64,000 nt of DNA from Achatina immaculata (GCA_009760885.1 CM019713.1:6797266-6861265); one strand, 5' to 3'. Positions 31,701-43,170 are shown, counted from the first letter of the stretch. Made by a program: numbers and translations. The notes: generated from the letters alone by a model not told the origin.

Positions 31701-32030
31701 TCTATTTCATAATTTGTCATGTATGCGTAATAATTATCTTTAATATTTTATACTTTGCATGCATTTTAAAATTAAAATATCTTAAAATCAATTCGTAGGA
31801 TGTAGAACATTCATTGTCTGAGTATAAATTTATTTTATTTTCGGATATTTACCTTCAAGATCCTGCATTATCCTGCGTCATGCTCCCATTATTTATCCGA
31901 CTTTACAATTCTGACAAGAAGTTCTTGCCACTGGCTGATATTATCATAGGATTCTGAGCAGCCCATCCGATAATTAAAAGCACATTTAATTATTGTTTCA
32001 CTATTGACAACTGAAGACGATTTCGTTCCT
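31701..32030. other. Unassigned region
   Basis: AT-rich, nothing recognised. Confidence 0.5.
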
Positions 32031-32035
32031 CTGTC

Positions 32036-32424
32036 CATTGTATGTTTAAAGAAATGAAGACGTTGACGAGAAATGTCATACCTAAGCTAAATGTAATTTG
32101 TGACGAGATGGGGAATACCTTGACAGAGGTAGAGGAAACTCTAGAAAGATGGAAGGAATATTGCAAAGGAATGTATGATACAACTGACTGTGAAAGCAGA
32201 AATCAACAGTGTGAATTATTATTGGAGGAGAAAAAACCCGAACCGACAACAGAATAAGTTTTATGGGTAATAAAGAATCTGAAAAATGGTAAATTACCAG
32301 GATGTGATGAGATAACAGATGAACTTATTAAAGCAGGAGGAAAGGAATGTGCAACAATCTATCATGCAATATGTAAAAAGATATGGCATTCAGGTATTTG
32401 GCCAAAAGAATGGAAAAGAACTAC
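32036..32424 (+). pseudogene. LINE linker and start of reverse transcriptase
   Basis: Reads MFKEMKTLTRNVIPKLNVIC, TLTEVEETLERWKEYCKGMY, then after a stop VIKNLKNGKLPGCDEITDEL followed by IKAGG and CKKIWHSGIWPKEWKRTTL. NGKxPGxDxIxxELIKxGG is the standard LINE linker-to-RT entry. Truncated where the minus-strand hAT sequence begins. Confidence 0.85.
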
Positions 32425-32429
32425 ACTGC

Positions 32430-33790
32430 ATATTCATTACAGAAAATACCCTTTCAACATTGGCAGTATGTCCAGATAAATTCATACAGTTTTAGTTACT
32501 CAGAGTACTGCTACAAAGATTCAGATTGTCCAAATAAATAGGTCCACTGCTTCTGAATGGATTTGCTATTCCAATTATCCTTTTCCTTTGTGAATGCTAC
32601 TTCATTACAATTCTTCAGGTATGAGATTTCATCAAACAATAGTGAATCATCATCTGACTATCCCTTGTCTTGCAGAAACTTTACAGTCTTCTTCCACTTC
32701 AAACCATGTTGGTACGGGAACTAACAGCATCCACTAACGGATGGAAAATTCACTCAAAGTGTCATCCAACTCTGTACAAAAACGCGACATGTTTTTAAAA
32801 TCTCTTCCATCTCAACATAAATGTGTATTTATATCTACAGCTGATATGTCTACTTCATCTTCTGCATGTTTCACAATAGATTTCATCTTTATAGGAAAAA
32901 GATTATTCTTCTTTCTTTTCCGCTATTTTATCAATGTAAGTGTTTCCTCTAAAATTACGCCTACGTCTAAGACGCTACTATCTTCTTCCTCCAGTTTAAG
33001 TGCCTGCCTATTAAATGCACATATCTGGATTTGGGCAAATCAAATATAGGGCTCACTTAGAGAATTTTCAAACAGATCATTCAACACTTTTGGTCCCTTT
33101 TTCTTCTGAGACCAAAAACGATTTTAGTGCTTCATTAAATTGTAGTACTCTTTCCACCGCAGGCAGCAAAGATAACTACTTTGTTTTTGTATGTGACAGC
33201 AATATGTGATATTCTATATCCACAAATTCGCAAAATTCTTTCTGGCGTTCCGTGCGTATGGTCTTTGTTGAGAAATAACCGAACAATTTAATTATTATTG
33301 TTGCTACATCTACAGTTAGAACATCAGCTGGTGCCTTTACCGCATTGTGAAGTACATGAGCAGGGCATCAAACGCCGAGCAGGTTTTCATTTAATTCATT
33401 CTTAAATTTTGTGAACCAATTTTGTTCATACCAATTCATCGTACTCCACCAATATTCGTGTTTCCATTGTCGCCACACTACACACGGCATTTACGTTTAT
33501 CAATTTTGTTCTCTTCCTATGCATTAACACAGTAATTGCTTATTTCAGAAGCAGTTTCACTTTTTAAGGAACCCAGTTTAAGCACTTTTATACTCATACC
33601 ATTTTTAGGACTAAAGTACTGAACAATCATCGGGAAAATTTTCTTGGCATCTTAGTTACTAGCGTCAGTCGCTATCCAAAATAGTGGGCCTTTGCTGCTA
33701 AATTATCACGTGATTGTTTGGTAGTGTCAGGAGCTAAAATGGATTTTACTGTTTTCTGTTGCTTTAGTTTTCCCTAGTGCCATTTATTTT
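32430..33790 (-). pseudogene. hAT-family transposase, more complete copy
   Basis: Read 5' to 3' on the minus strand: FWIATDASN (about 33665-33690), PMIVQYFSPKNGMSIKVL, LKSETASEISNYCVNA, CGDNGNTNIGGV (about 33437-33475), CPAHVLHNAV (33340-33370), IIIKLFGYFSTKTIRTERQK, EFCEFVDIEYHILLSHTKTK, SLLPAVERVLQFNEALKSFL (about 33095-33160) and finally SGHTANVERVFSVMNMQC (32430-32485), the C-terminal dimerisation block. Homologous motif by motif to hAT1 but covering more of the N- and C-terminal parts. Stops and frameshifts make it non-functional. Confidence 0.88.
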
Positions 33791-33832
33791 TTGTTGCTGT
33801 TTTGGAATCATTAAAAACTTTTTAGCTTAACT

Positions 33833-34134
33833 TGGAAGTGAAATCTGTTGAACTGAAGTAGTGAAATCTATTGAACTGAAGTAGTGAAATCTATTGAACT
33901 GAAGTAGTGAAATCTATTGAACTGAAGTAGTGAAATCTGTTGAACTGAAGTAGTGAAATCTATTGAACTGAAGTAGTGAAATCTATTGAACTGAAGTAGT
34001 GAAATCTGTTGAACTGAAGTAGTGAAATCTATTGAACTGAAGTAGTGAAATCTATTGAACTGAAGTAGTGAAATCTGTTGAACTGAAGTAGTGAAATCTA
34101 TTGAACTGAAGTAGTGAAATCTGTTGAATTGAAG
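33833..34134. repeat. 23-bp minisatellite
   Basis: About 13 units of 'gaactgaagtagtgaaatct' plus 'att' or 'gtt' (aaatct at 33841 and 33864). The units are almost identical, implying recent expansion inside the older hAT2 leader. Confidence 0.95.
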
Positions 34135-34342
34135 TTAATATGCTTAATTACGTGACAGGACATTGTCAGTTTCGCCGATTATACCGATTTTTCCTGTTCA
34201 GAAGATTTGGACACAAAATAACTGTTCGGTCTTTTAGACATGCTTGCAGAGTACATGTTTTAAAATGTGTATTTTAAAAGTTCTGCCAACTTGAAATCAT
34301 GGGAGAGAGAAGAACTTGAATGCAAAATTCTGGCAACCCCTA

Positions 34343-34512
34343 ACCAAGCCTCTAAAACTGGGTACAAGAGAAATCTGGGAGGTAAATGCTACCAGGTGTG
34401 ATAATGGCCACATCGCACTTTCATGTACCGATGGTCTTGGAAATATGGGCCTAACATCGCATCCCCAATATGCCTTAATGGTATGGAAAGGGGGATTTTA
34501 TCTTTTCATTGG
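34343..34512 (+). mobile_element. SINE family A, 3' half
   Basis: 'aagcctctaaaactgggtac', 'agagaaatctgggaggtaaa', 'acatcgcactttcatgt' and 'aatatgccttaatgg' with 'ggggattttatc' match the bodies at 38.7 and 57.6 kb. Its 5' side is cut exactly at the hAT2 terminus. Confidence 0.85.
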
Positions 34513-34528
34513 TTTTATATGTTAATGA

Positions 34529-35025
34529 CTGTGACGGGTTAATCCTTACCTACACCTTATGGCTAATTTAGTAAGGACTCCCGCTTCTACCGACCTACAT
34601 CGTCTATCTCCTGACAGTATTACGTACATTATTAGGACTTTCTGTTACACAGGCCCGGCCACAAAAACGTCACTGTTAGCCTTTAACTTCACAGCAAAAC
34701 CTATTAAGTACAATAATTTTCACATGGACAAAGTTTACTCTGGACGTATTTGTGGTTCTCTTTTTAAAATTCCATCAACGCAGAGCCTCGTTCTCACCCA
34801 GACCCCTAGGCTCAAGCCTGTTAAGCTTAAGTGCTAACCCGCCATTGGTCAGTGAGCGTGCCATGTGATCTCAGCCAGATATATTTACATATTAACGGTC
34901 GTTTAAGGTTTCTCAGTTCCTCCGAACGACAACAGAAACTTCAGTAGCACTTTGCTGTGGAGAATTATTGCACTGATGTCCCGGAATAAATTTTGTGAAA
35001 AATGTGGGCAGTGTACTTTTACTGT
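34529..35025 (+). promoter_or_regulatory. LTR-like or promoter-like segment
   Basis: Begins TGTGACGGG. Contains an inverted CCAAT (34846-34852), a TATA-like atatatttaca (about 34879-34889) and an initiator-like tctcagttcc (34912-34921), plus an AATAAA (34985-34990) before actgtcact. This is the order of an LTR (U3, R, polyA signal), but I found no second copy, primer-binding site or clear target duplication. Confidence 0.25.
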
Positions 35026-35450
35026 CACTCTTGTCCTTCGTCTTCAGCCACGTGGTCTGTACAGACCAGCCACACGCTGTCCATGTTCTTTGTTTCCTCT
35101 AAAATATAAAATATATTATTATAAATAAGATTATATTCCGTAAAATTCAAACTCGACTGTCGGAACGGCATATGCTTGGGAGCATCGGCCATCAAAATTT
35201 TCGATGAAAAATTGTACATTCTGAAATAAAATAAATAAATAACGTTTCTTTTAAATATTACAAAATTTCATACAGAAAGCCAGTCGTGTGCATACAAACT
35301 GACATAGACTCGTGTATCCATTTAGTTGCGATTGAGACTTCAAAATATCAAATACATTTATTGTAAAGAAAATCTGCAACTTTCACTTATTTTGGCAGAG
35401 ACCTTATACATACAATCACCGCTAGCAAGAACTTTTAAGTTCGTGTTATA
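35026..35450. other. Unassigned region
   Basis: AT-rich, nothing recognised. Confidence 0.5.
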
Positions 35451-35454
35451 AGAA

Positions 35455-36329
35455 TTTATTAGAAAAGGTCATCAGAAAAGCGAAAGAAGAAAAAGCTAAA
35501 ATACTAGGATACGCTGATGACATCGACTTGGAAACTATACAAGAAGTCATCAATACCTGCATACACCTGAGAGATGTAGCACTAAAAGCGGGCTTGACCA
35601 TTAACCAAGATAAGACAGAGTATATGAAGATATCAAGAGACCAGAGGCAGAATGATCCAGATTATATAAATGTTGGAAAGATAATTATTAGGAAAGCAGA
35701 AACATACAAATACCTAGGCACAACCTTCAACAGAAGCAGCATAGTAAGCGAGGAAGTTAAAAGCAGAGTACAGATAGGGAATAAAATATACTTTGCCTTG
35801 CAACACCTGATAAAATAAAAAATCCTGTTCCAAAACACCAAAATAACAATCTACAAAACTATAATAAGACCAGACGTCATGTACGGATCAGAAACATGAA
35901 GTACGACAAAGAAAGATGAACAACATTTGCAGATCTTTGAGAAAAATGTCCTAAGAAAAATCTTTGGGCCGATAAAGGATACCAACGGTGGAGAATGGAG
36001 AGTTAGAAAGAACACTGAAATGAGCAGTATATTTAAATCCCAAAGAATTATAAATGTCTTAAAATTGATCAGACTACGCTGGATGGGGGATGTAGAAAGA
36101 ATGGAAGAGAACAGACAAACGAAAATGACGTATGCACAAGAGATGAAGGGAAAAGACCAAAGGGTAGACCAGGACAGAGATGGAAAAGGCAATATAGAAA
36201 AGGATATAAAAGAAATTGGTGTCACCAACTAGAGAGAGAAGATTAGGAACAGAGAGGAATGGAGGCGAATTTTATCTGCAGCAGTGAGCCTTAATGGCTC
36301 GGAAAGCTGAAGAAGAAGAAGAAGAAGTT
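35455..36329 (+). pseudogene. LINE (LINE-Y) RT C-half and C-terminus with (GAA)n tail
   Basis: Reads KAKILGYADDIDL (35494-35532), with the catalytic YADD intact. Then AGLTINQDKTEYMKI, AETYKYLGTTFN and IRPDVMYGSET, after frame changes FEKNVLRKIFGPIKDTNGGE (35935-35994), and LIRLRWMGDVERMEENRQ. It ends NREEWRRILSAAVSLNGSES followed by (GAA)n at 36309-36328. FxKVLRxIFGP marks a LINE lineage different from LINE-P and LINE-K. 5'-truncated; two frames of 96 and 101 codons. Confidence 0.88.
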
Positions 36330-36410
36330 ATAAGAATGAAGGTTTTTAAAAACATTCTTAAATTTCTAGCATTGTTATCATAGTCAACATTTGCGTCATC
36401 AATATCCGTA

Positions 36411-36684
36411 TTAACTCTTTTGCTCCAAAGCAGCACTTATAGTGTTGGTAGCTCATACACACCAATGCTCAGAATGATATTCACCCAGTCTACATATATT
36501 TTTGTTAAAATATCTAATTTCTAAACTAGCTCATATTTTTAACTTACAGAGTAACTTCCTTTCAGTTTTCTTTTTAACAGAACTGTTACAGTGTAACTTC
36601 CTTCCAATTTCATTTTATCAGAAATTTCTCATCAAAATTTATTCAGGCAGAGCATGGAAATTAATTCAGGAATATAAAAGTTAG
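36411..36684. mobile_element. TTAA-type MITE, copy 3
   Basis: Starts TTAACTCTTTTGCTCC and ends ...ataaaagttag, a mutated terminus. The interior has a family-specific 'gagcatggaaattaattcag' and an internal duplication of 'gtaacttcctt'. Confidence 0.75.
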
Positions 36685-37790
36685 ATAAACATATTACGAT
36701 CTGCAGGATCTAATATTTCTTGTAGATACGCTTCTCATAACGGAAACATGCAAAACTTTCCACCGGTATAAATTCTGGAAGCTGTTATAATATTAAGTTT
36801 TTAAAAAAAACCATTATGTCTTTCAATTTTAAAATGATTTCAATATGGTTATTTCTAGCCAGGATAACTGTTTCAATGAGTGTTGTGTTTGAAGTGTCAG
36901 TGACAACCTGGAAGTGTCATCTCCTCGGCCATATCCATTTTTTTCATCTCCCATAAATAGTACCCACTAGTTCTCTTCACCCCAAGCCAATCTTGTGTTA
37001 CAATAATGAAATTATTTCCAATATAAATCGGACAAATGTACAGGACAACTGTAAAATCGGACATTTTTCAGTTGGGCTTAACTTTCATTTGACACTTTCT
37101 GAAAAACAGAAATCGTGAAACACATCAACGTTTTGGGACGAAAAACAATTCAACAGGGTTTTGCACTTCACTATTCATTAATAAGATCTTTTACTTGGTT
37201 GTTACGATAGATTTCCTGCCCGATTAACATAAGCTTTGAATACTGAAATAGTGCAGCCAATAGTTAATTGTCTTTTCATGTGCAGGCAGTGGCTGACAGT
37301 CGCGAGGTCAGAGCTATTTATTTAGTCCAAAATTCAAATGAGTACCTGAATCCAGCTAAGTCATTAAAACCAAGAAACAACGGGTTCTGTTCTGTTTATT
37401 GTTATATAATATTGCCAGATTATTTATTTATTATTTACGCCAAATGTTACTTCCACAAAAGTTAACAGTTTGAGTTTAACCGGTGCGAACCAGCTGAAAA
37501 TGACGTCATTCCTTGAAACACATGGCACAGCAGTGGTTTTTAGTGCCCCATGTACCCCTTCTCACCGTAAGTCAGAACGTCTCTCCCCCCCAGCCCCCCC
37601 CCCCCGCACTTTCCCCTCGGCCCTCCACACCCTTTCTCTTCCCCCCCCCCCCACCAAAAAAATTGTCTAACTAAAAAAGTGCAATTTGCGAATAATATAC
37701 ACAGAATATTTCAGTAGCTTGAGCCTGTCACTCCGTGGTTCTAATTAGTTTCCTCACCCCCTCCTCTGAAACCCAACAAATCCACCTCCT
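36685..37790. other. Unassigned, with C-runs
   Basis: C-rich runs at 37587-37606 and 37641-37654; otherwise AT-rich. No gene recognised. Confidence 0.5.
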
Positions 37791-37811
37791 TCGCAGGAGG
37801 AGAAGAAGAAG

Positions 37812-38525
37812 TGAGAACTTCCTCACTGACTGAGAACCTTAATGCTTGGGACAATGCTTCCTCACTGACTGAGAACCTCAGTGTTAGAGACAATGCTTTC
37901 TCACTGACTGAGAACCTCAGTGTTAGAGACAATGCTTTCTCACTGACTGAGAACCTCAGTGCTTGGGACAATGCCTCCTCACTCACTGAGAACCTCAGTG
38001 CTAGGAACAATGCTTTCTTATTCGCTGAGAACCTCAGTGCTAGGGACAATGCCTCCTCACTCACTGAGAACCTCAGTGCTAGGGACAATGTTTCCTTATT
38101 CACTGAGAACCTCAGTGCTAGGGACAATGTTTCCTTATTCACTGAGAACCTCAGTGCTAGGGACAATGTTTCCTTATTCACTGAGAACCTCAGTGCTAGG
38201 GACAATGCCTCCTCACTCACTGAGAACCTCAGTGCTAGGGACAACGCTTCCTCACTCAATTAGAACCTCAGTGCTAGGGACAACGCTTCCTCACTCAACC
38301 TCAGTGCTAGGGACAACGCTTCCTCACTCAATTAGAACCTCAGTGCTAGGGACAATGCTTCCTCACTAAATTAGAACCTCAGTGCTAGGGACAACGCTTC
38401 CTCACTGACTGAGAACCTCAGTGCTAGGGACAACGCTTCCTTACTGACTGAGAACCTCAGTGCTAGGGACAATGCTTCCTTACTGACTGAGAACCTCAGT
38501 GCTAGGGACAATGCTGTCTTGATGG
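37812..38525. repeat. 39-bp minisatellite
   Basis: About 18 units of 'ctcactgactgagaacctca' plus 'gtgctagggacaatgcttc'. The period is 13 codons, so long frames are open on both strands (37811-38263 plus, reading SLTENLSARDNAS; 37741-38259 minus, reading SEEALSLALRF). A few units carry TTAG deletions that break the plus frame. I do not consider it a protein gene. Confidence 0.95.
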
Positions 38526-38734
38526 CGAGGAGTAAACCAGGCTCGCGACTCACATTGGTGTCAGTGCATTAAGGGGAAAGGAGATGTTCTCGCGAAAGCC
38601 TATACTATAAATACTATGAATGCAGTTCTATACAAATAGGTGTACAGCAGGATGAGTTTTTAAGGAATGAATAGCTTTCAGCTGAAATAGTACGATACAG
38701 TTTGTTTGTAAAATCATGGTTAAAAAAAAAAATT

Positions 38735-39000
38735 TTAAATTCCCGTTTCCATGTCATTCAGGCATATTGGGGAATACGGTGCAAGACCCGTATTTACATG
38801 AAAGTGTGACGTGGTCAGTATCATGCCTGGCCGCTTTACTTTCCCAGATTTCTCTGGTAGCCATTTTTAGAGGCTGGGCGGACCCTGGGGTCTTTTTGGT
38901 GTGTACCAGAAGAAACCCCACAGCTGGGACTGAGCCCGGTACCGCCGGATTAGTAAACCGAGCGCCTAACCACTCAGCTAACCAGACCGCCTGGTTAAAA
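38735..39000 (-). mobile_element. SINE family A, near full length
   Basis: On the minus strand the tRNA-like head has 'tggttagctgagtggttag' as A box and 'ggtaccgggctcagtcc' as a mutated B box. It is followed by 'gcctctaaaaatggctacc', 'agagaaatctggga' and the conserved tail ending 'catggaaacgggaattt'. This is the most complete copy, about 265 bp. Confidence 0.88.
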
Positions 39001-39044
39001 TCATGGCGCGGTTTTAAAACTATTTGTTTTTATAACCATACATA

Positions 39045-39742
39045 TTAACTCTTTCCCTGCTGGTTCCGACTGACTCGTACCTGTTCTCTGCGAAGCAGCA
39101 GTATACTGCTGGACGCTTAGTTTCATTTAAAAAACCGGTGCAAATTTTTATTGTAAACGTTTATTGCGCATGTCAGTTGACCTTTCCTCTTTCTTTTGTA
39201 GCGTGGGTAACCAAACACAGTGTTTTTTTTTTATTTCTGTGGAGCAGTTTCACCTGTTTGTAGATATATGGTCACACCCTGTGAGTAGACAACTGTTACT
39301 GGAGTAGTTCTAGACCTATTAGACGAACTGCAGAAGTAGCTAGAAGGTTGTTTCAGACGTTATTTTTGTGAGGAATTTCACATAGCATCACAGTGATAGA
39401 GTTTGTGTTTTACAAGTGGATATATACAGCGCTGAAGATAATTATAACACAATTTCATTTGTCAATTATAAAGAAAACTTGTGCCAAAATCTTCTCCTAT
39501 ATTCACACCAGTTCTTTTTTTCACTAAAACAAAGAAAAAAAAAAGAAAAAAAAACCTGCATTTATGGAATCTTCTTCCATTTACAGCTATTTTGATGTAT
39601 TATAAGTATACTTTTAACGTTAAAATACTTTGTTACATTCACTTTTCCAACTACACCCTATAAATATCACAACACCTGTTGCTTTACAGTAATTCCGCGG
39701 AAATGAAAAGTCCGCCGTTTTCACCTGGAGCAGGGAAAGAAA
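39045..39742. mobile_element. Second TTAA-ended inverted-repeat element (candidate)
   Basis: The left end TTAACTCTTTCCCTGCTGG (39045-39063) faces right end ...ggagcagggaaagaaaata (about 39727-39745), giving an 11-bp core inverted repeat. The terminus resembles that of the ~250-bp MITE family but the interior differs and is about 700 bp. No coding region recognised. Confidence 0.5.
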
Positions 39743-39745
39743 ATA

Positions 39746-40570
39746 TTGAAGATATACACTAAATAAAAGAGTAAATTATAAAGTTTTGTTAGATGTGTTT
39801 AACGATTCGTAGATTCAAATTTGGCAAGCTAGAGAATATAACTGAACCTTCCATCGACTCTTCATCATGAAATGACGGGTCACGTGTTGGCAGAATGACG
39901 TTTTCTACTACTTCACCGTCACGTGACTAACTACGTATCCGAAACCAAATGCACAAATCCAGAATAAAATGCTTCAGTTTGTCTTTAATGTAGTGTCCGT
40001 GTCATGGCTTTGCTACATTTAATTCTGATACTTTATGAGCTTCAAACCGTACTAAGATTATACAGATACACTATACTCTACTTGTCTGTTTAACTAGAGA
40101 AATGTCTCCTTTTCATGTCTTATTAAGTGGCACATTCCTAATAATCTACAGAGATGTTTCACCAGTCAATAGTTATCGTTCTTCGGCTGCTTTCTGCAAA
40201 AAAAAAATCAAACCATTTATGCCATGCATTCAGACTGCCATCCATGCATTTCTAACATCCTACTGGAGATATCTCCCAGATGCCAATAAAACAAGAGTTA
40301 ATTAACGTAACAAAATGAACGAGCTAGCTTCAATTACAGTAACAAAGTAAATAATGTGATATTTCGGCCCTCGTTATTTTTTCAAGTCACTATAACACAG
40401 AAAAACCAGGAACGACAAAAGAAGAAAGGGGAAAAAAATGTTATAAATGAAGAGGAACGTGTAAATTGCACTGCATGGAAAAAAAAATATATGTGGCAAT
40501 GACCAAAAAAAATCAGAAGAATAAAGATATTATGTGTGGTTGTGATAAAAACTATATAATTAGATGTGGC
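39746..40570. other. Unassigned region
   Basis: Several CACGTG words (39882-39935) and AT-rich DNA. 'atatttcggcc' at 40361-40371 recalls the fold-back element at 25.9 kb. No gene. Confidence 0.5.
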
Positions 40571-40574
40571 TGTG

Positions 40575-40870
40575 ACAGCTAACCAGACGAGCGGGCAATG
40601 AGAACATCACTAATTACGTCAAAAGAAGAAGATGGAAATGGCTGGGACACACACTACGAACAGAAAGAACAAGACACCCCCTATACCGCCTTGACTTGGA
40701 CACCTCAAAGGAAAAGAAAGAGGGACAGGCCATTCGAGACATGGAGAAGCACAACACAGGAAAAACTAGCAGGGAAAGACATGGTTTGAGGCATCCCTGA
40801 CTTGCCCAAGACAAAGATTGGCTGGAGAACCTTTGTTGACGCCTTATGCTCCATTGGGAGTACAGAGGAC

Positions 40871-40908
<38 letters not shown>

Positions 40909-40910
40909 TG
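40575..40910 (+). pseudogene. LINE 3' fragment with (GAT)n tail
   Basis: Read across shifts: NENITNYVKRRRWKWLGHTL (about 40600-40655), TALTWTPQRKRKRDRPFETW and RSTTQEKLAG, then KTKIGWRTFVDALCSIGSTED, followed by (GAT)n at 40871-40908. It is a clear 3' terminus with a trinucleotide tail. Confidence 0.88.
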
Positions 40911-42080
40911 ACAAAAATTGAATGGATAGATAAATTAACTGTGGCTGCAACAAAACTAGACAGCAAAGCAAATTATCTATGTCCGTGACAAAAAAAGAGA
41001 CATTAGCAAATTATTTCTTATTATGACAAAAATTACACGAAAACTTAATTATTCCGTGCGGCTATGACAAAATCTAGACGAATAAATAAGTTTTCCATGG
41101 CCGTCACAAAAGAAAACTAGACGAAATAATAAGTCAGCTATGGCTGTCATGAAAAAAAAACTAGATGAAAAATAAATTTGTTGTGTTTACGACAAAAATT
41201 GGATGAAAAAATAAACTGTCTGCAACCGTCACCAAAAACTAAACGGAAAAAAAATTAATTAGCTGTGGCTGTCATGGGAAAACTAGACGAATTAATGAAT
41301 TGCAATAGCCGTGACTATGAAAACAAATTAGATGAATAAATAAATTAGTTTTGTCGGTGACAAAAAGTAAATGACTAAAGAAATTAACTTGTGCCAATGA
41401 CAAAAAGTAGAGGAAAAATAAATTAGTTACGGCTTTGACAGAACTATGTACTACATAAATTAGCTGTTGCTATAAACAAAAATATGAATAAATTAGATAT
41501 GACTGTGAAAAAAGAAAAAGAAAACTAGAGGAATAAATAAATTAGCCCTGGCTCTGGCATTAACTAGGTGAATAAATACATTATCCTTAGGTATGAGACA
41601 GAAAATAGACGAATAAATAAATTAACCACACCAAAAACTAGACAGATAAATAAATTAACTATAGCTGTGACAAAAACTAGATGAATCAATAAATTAACCG
41701 TAGCTGTGACAAAAACTAGAGGAATACTTAAATTAACCGTAGCTGTGACAAAAACTAGAGGAATACTTAAATTAACCGTAGCTGTGTCAAAATCTAGAGG
41801 AATAAATAAATTAACTGTAACTGTGTCAAAATCTAGAGGAATAAATAAATTAACTGTAACTGTGACAAAAAGAAAAACAGATGAATAAATAAACTAACTG
41901 TAGTTCTGACAAAAACCAGATGAATCAATAAATTAACCGTAGCTGTGACAAAAACTAGAGGAATACTTAAATTAACCGTAGCTGTGTCAAAATCTAGAGG
42001 AATAAATAAATTAACTGTAACTGTGACAAAAAGAAAAACAGATGAATAAATAAAGAGTGACAATAACAAACAAACAAAAA
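40911..42080. repeat. 39-bp degenerate satellite
   Basis: Units of 'aattaaccgtagctgtgac' plus 'aaaaactagaggaatactta'; aattaac recurs at 41653, 41692 and 41731. Units from 40911 to about 41600 are diverged in sequence and length; those from 41640 to 42055 are nearly uniform. Frames at 41706-41888 (plus) and 41833-42069 (minus) are repeat translation. Confidence 0.92.
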
Positions 42081-42349
42081 CTGTATAATAAATAAATTAA
42101 TAAAATAAATAATAACCTGTGGTTATCACACAATTAATCTGGCCTAAGACGATTTTCACAGACTGTTTTTAAAGTAAATATTACAATTACGGTATTAAAT
42201 TAAATTTTACAATTTAGAATGAAATACTTTTAAAGCATTTTCCTTAATCTTGAGTGATTAAAACAAATGTTCATACGAATATTTCCAGTCTTCAAACTGT
42301 TAGGTCTGGCGAGATTACAGTCGCGGCAACAGCTTTCACGATGTAATTA

Positions 42350-43170
42350 TGACAGATTTAGCCAGTGTGTTAGTGATTTGTTTGTTGTACTGAAATTTGA
42401 ATTGTGTGGATTTTGTGGTGGCAGGTTTGGCAAGTGCGTTGGTTTTTATTGTTTTTATTTTATGTTTTATTGTAATTGATTTTGAACTGCATGTTTTGTA
42501 GTTCTGACTTGTGCGTTGGTTGGTTTATTTGTTCTACTAGATTTAGAATTGTGTGTGATTTTGGTGCTAGATTTCGTCAGTGGCCTGGTGATTTGTTTCC
42601 TCTATTAGATTTTGAATTATGTGTTTTGTTTGGCGGTAGATTTAGTTAGTCACTTTGTGATTTGTTCGCTTTATTGAATTTTAAATTGTATGTGTTTAGT
42701 AGTAGGTTTGATTAGTCACTTGGTGATTTGTTTTGTTCGCTTTACTGGATTTTAAATTGTATGTGTTTTAGTGGTAGATTTGGTTAGTCACTTGGTGATT
42801 TGTTCCCGTTATTAAATTTTGAATTATGTGTCTTTTTTTGGCGGTAGATTTAGTTAGTCTAGTTAGTCACCTGACGATTTGTTTTCTCTACTTGATTTTA
42901 AATTGTGTATGTTCTGTAGCTGATTTATTTAATGAGTTGGTGATTCCTTCGTTCTACAGAATTTTGAATTGTATATTATTGTGGTAGTACTTTTGACTAG
43001 AGTATTGGTGATACATACTTGATTTTGAACCGCATATGAATGGCGCAGTAGATCTGACCAATGTAATGGTGATTTATTAATCCTGCTGGATTATTCACTG
43101 TATGCATCTGTGGTGGTCGATTTGTCTAGTGTGTTATAGTTTATTTGGTCTATTGGATTTTAAATTGTGT
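42350..43170. repeat. ~70-bp degenerate satellite
   Basis: About 11 diverged units of the type 'ttagtcacttggtgatttg' + 'ttctactggattttgaattg' + 'tgtgtgttttgtggtag'. Near-copies start at about 42645, 42714 and 42785. No relation to the preceding 39-bp array seen. Confidence 0.85.

Larger units (their letters stand above)
32425..34342 (-). mobile_element. hAT transposon, second copy (hAT2)
   Basis: Minus-strand element of the same family as hAT1. Its 5' inverted terminus, plus-strand ctggcaaccccta (34330-34342), is the reverse complement of TAGGGGTTGCCAG (hAT1: TAGGGTTGCCAG). The transposase pseudogene occupies about 32425-33790, and a 23-bp array fills the leader (33833-34134). The other terminus is missing: it stops right after the C-terminal motif at a LINE junction. 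Confidence 0.88.

Noticed and set aside
37741..38263. 150-172 codon frames on both strands
   Set aside because: A 39-bp repeat (13 codons) keeps both strands open. Unit-level deletions ignore the frame, which argues against coding.
39880..39935. Cluster of CACGTG E-boxes
   Set aside because: Two or three hexamers in 55 bp without any nearby gene start are within chance expectation.
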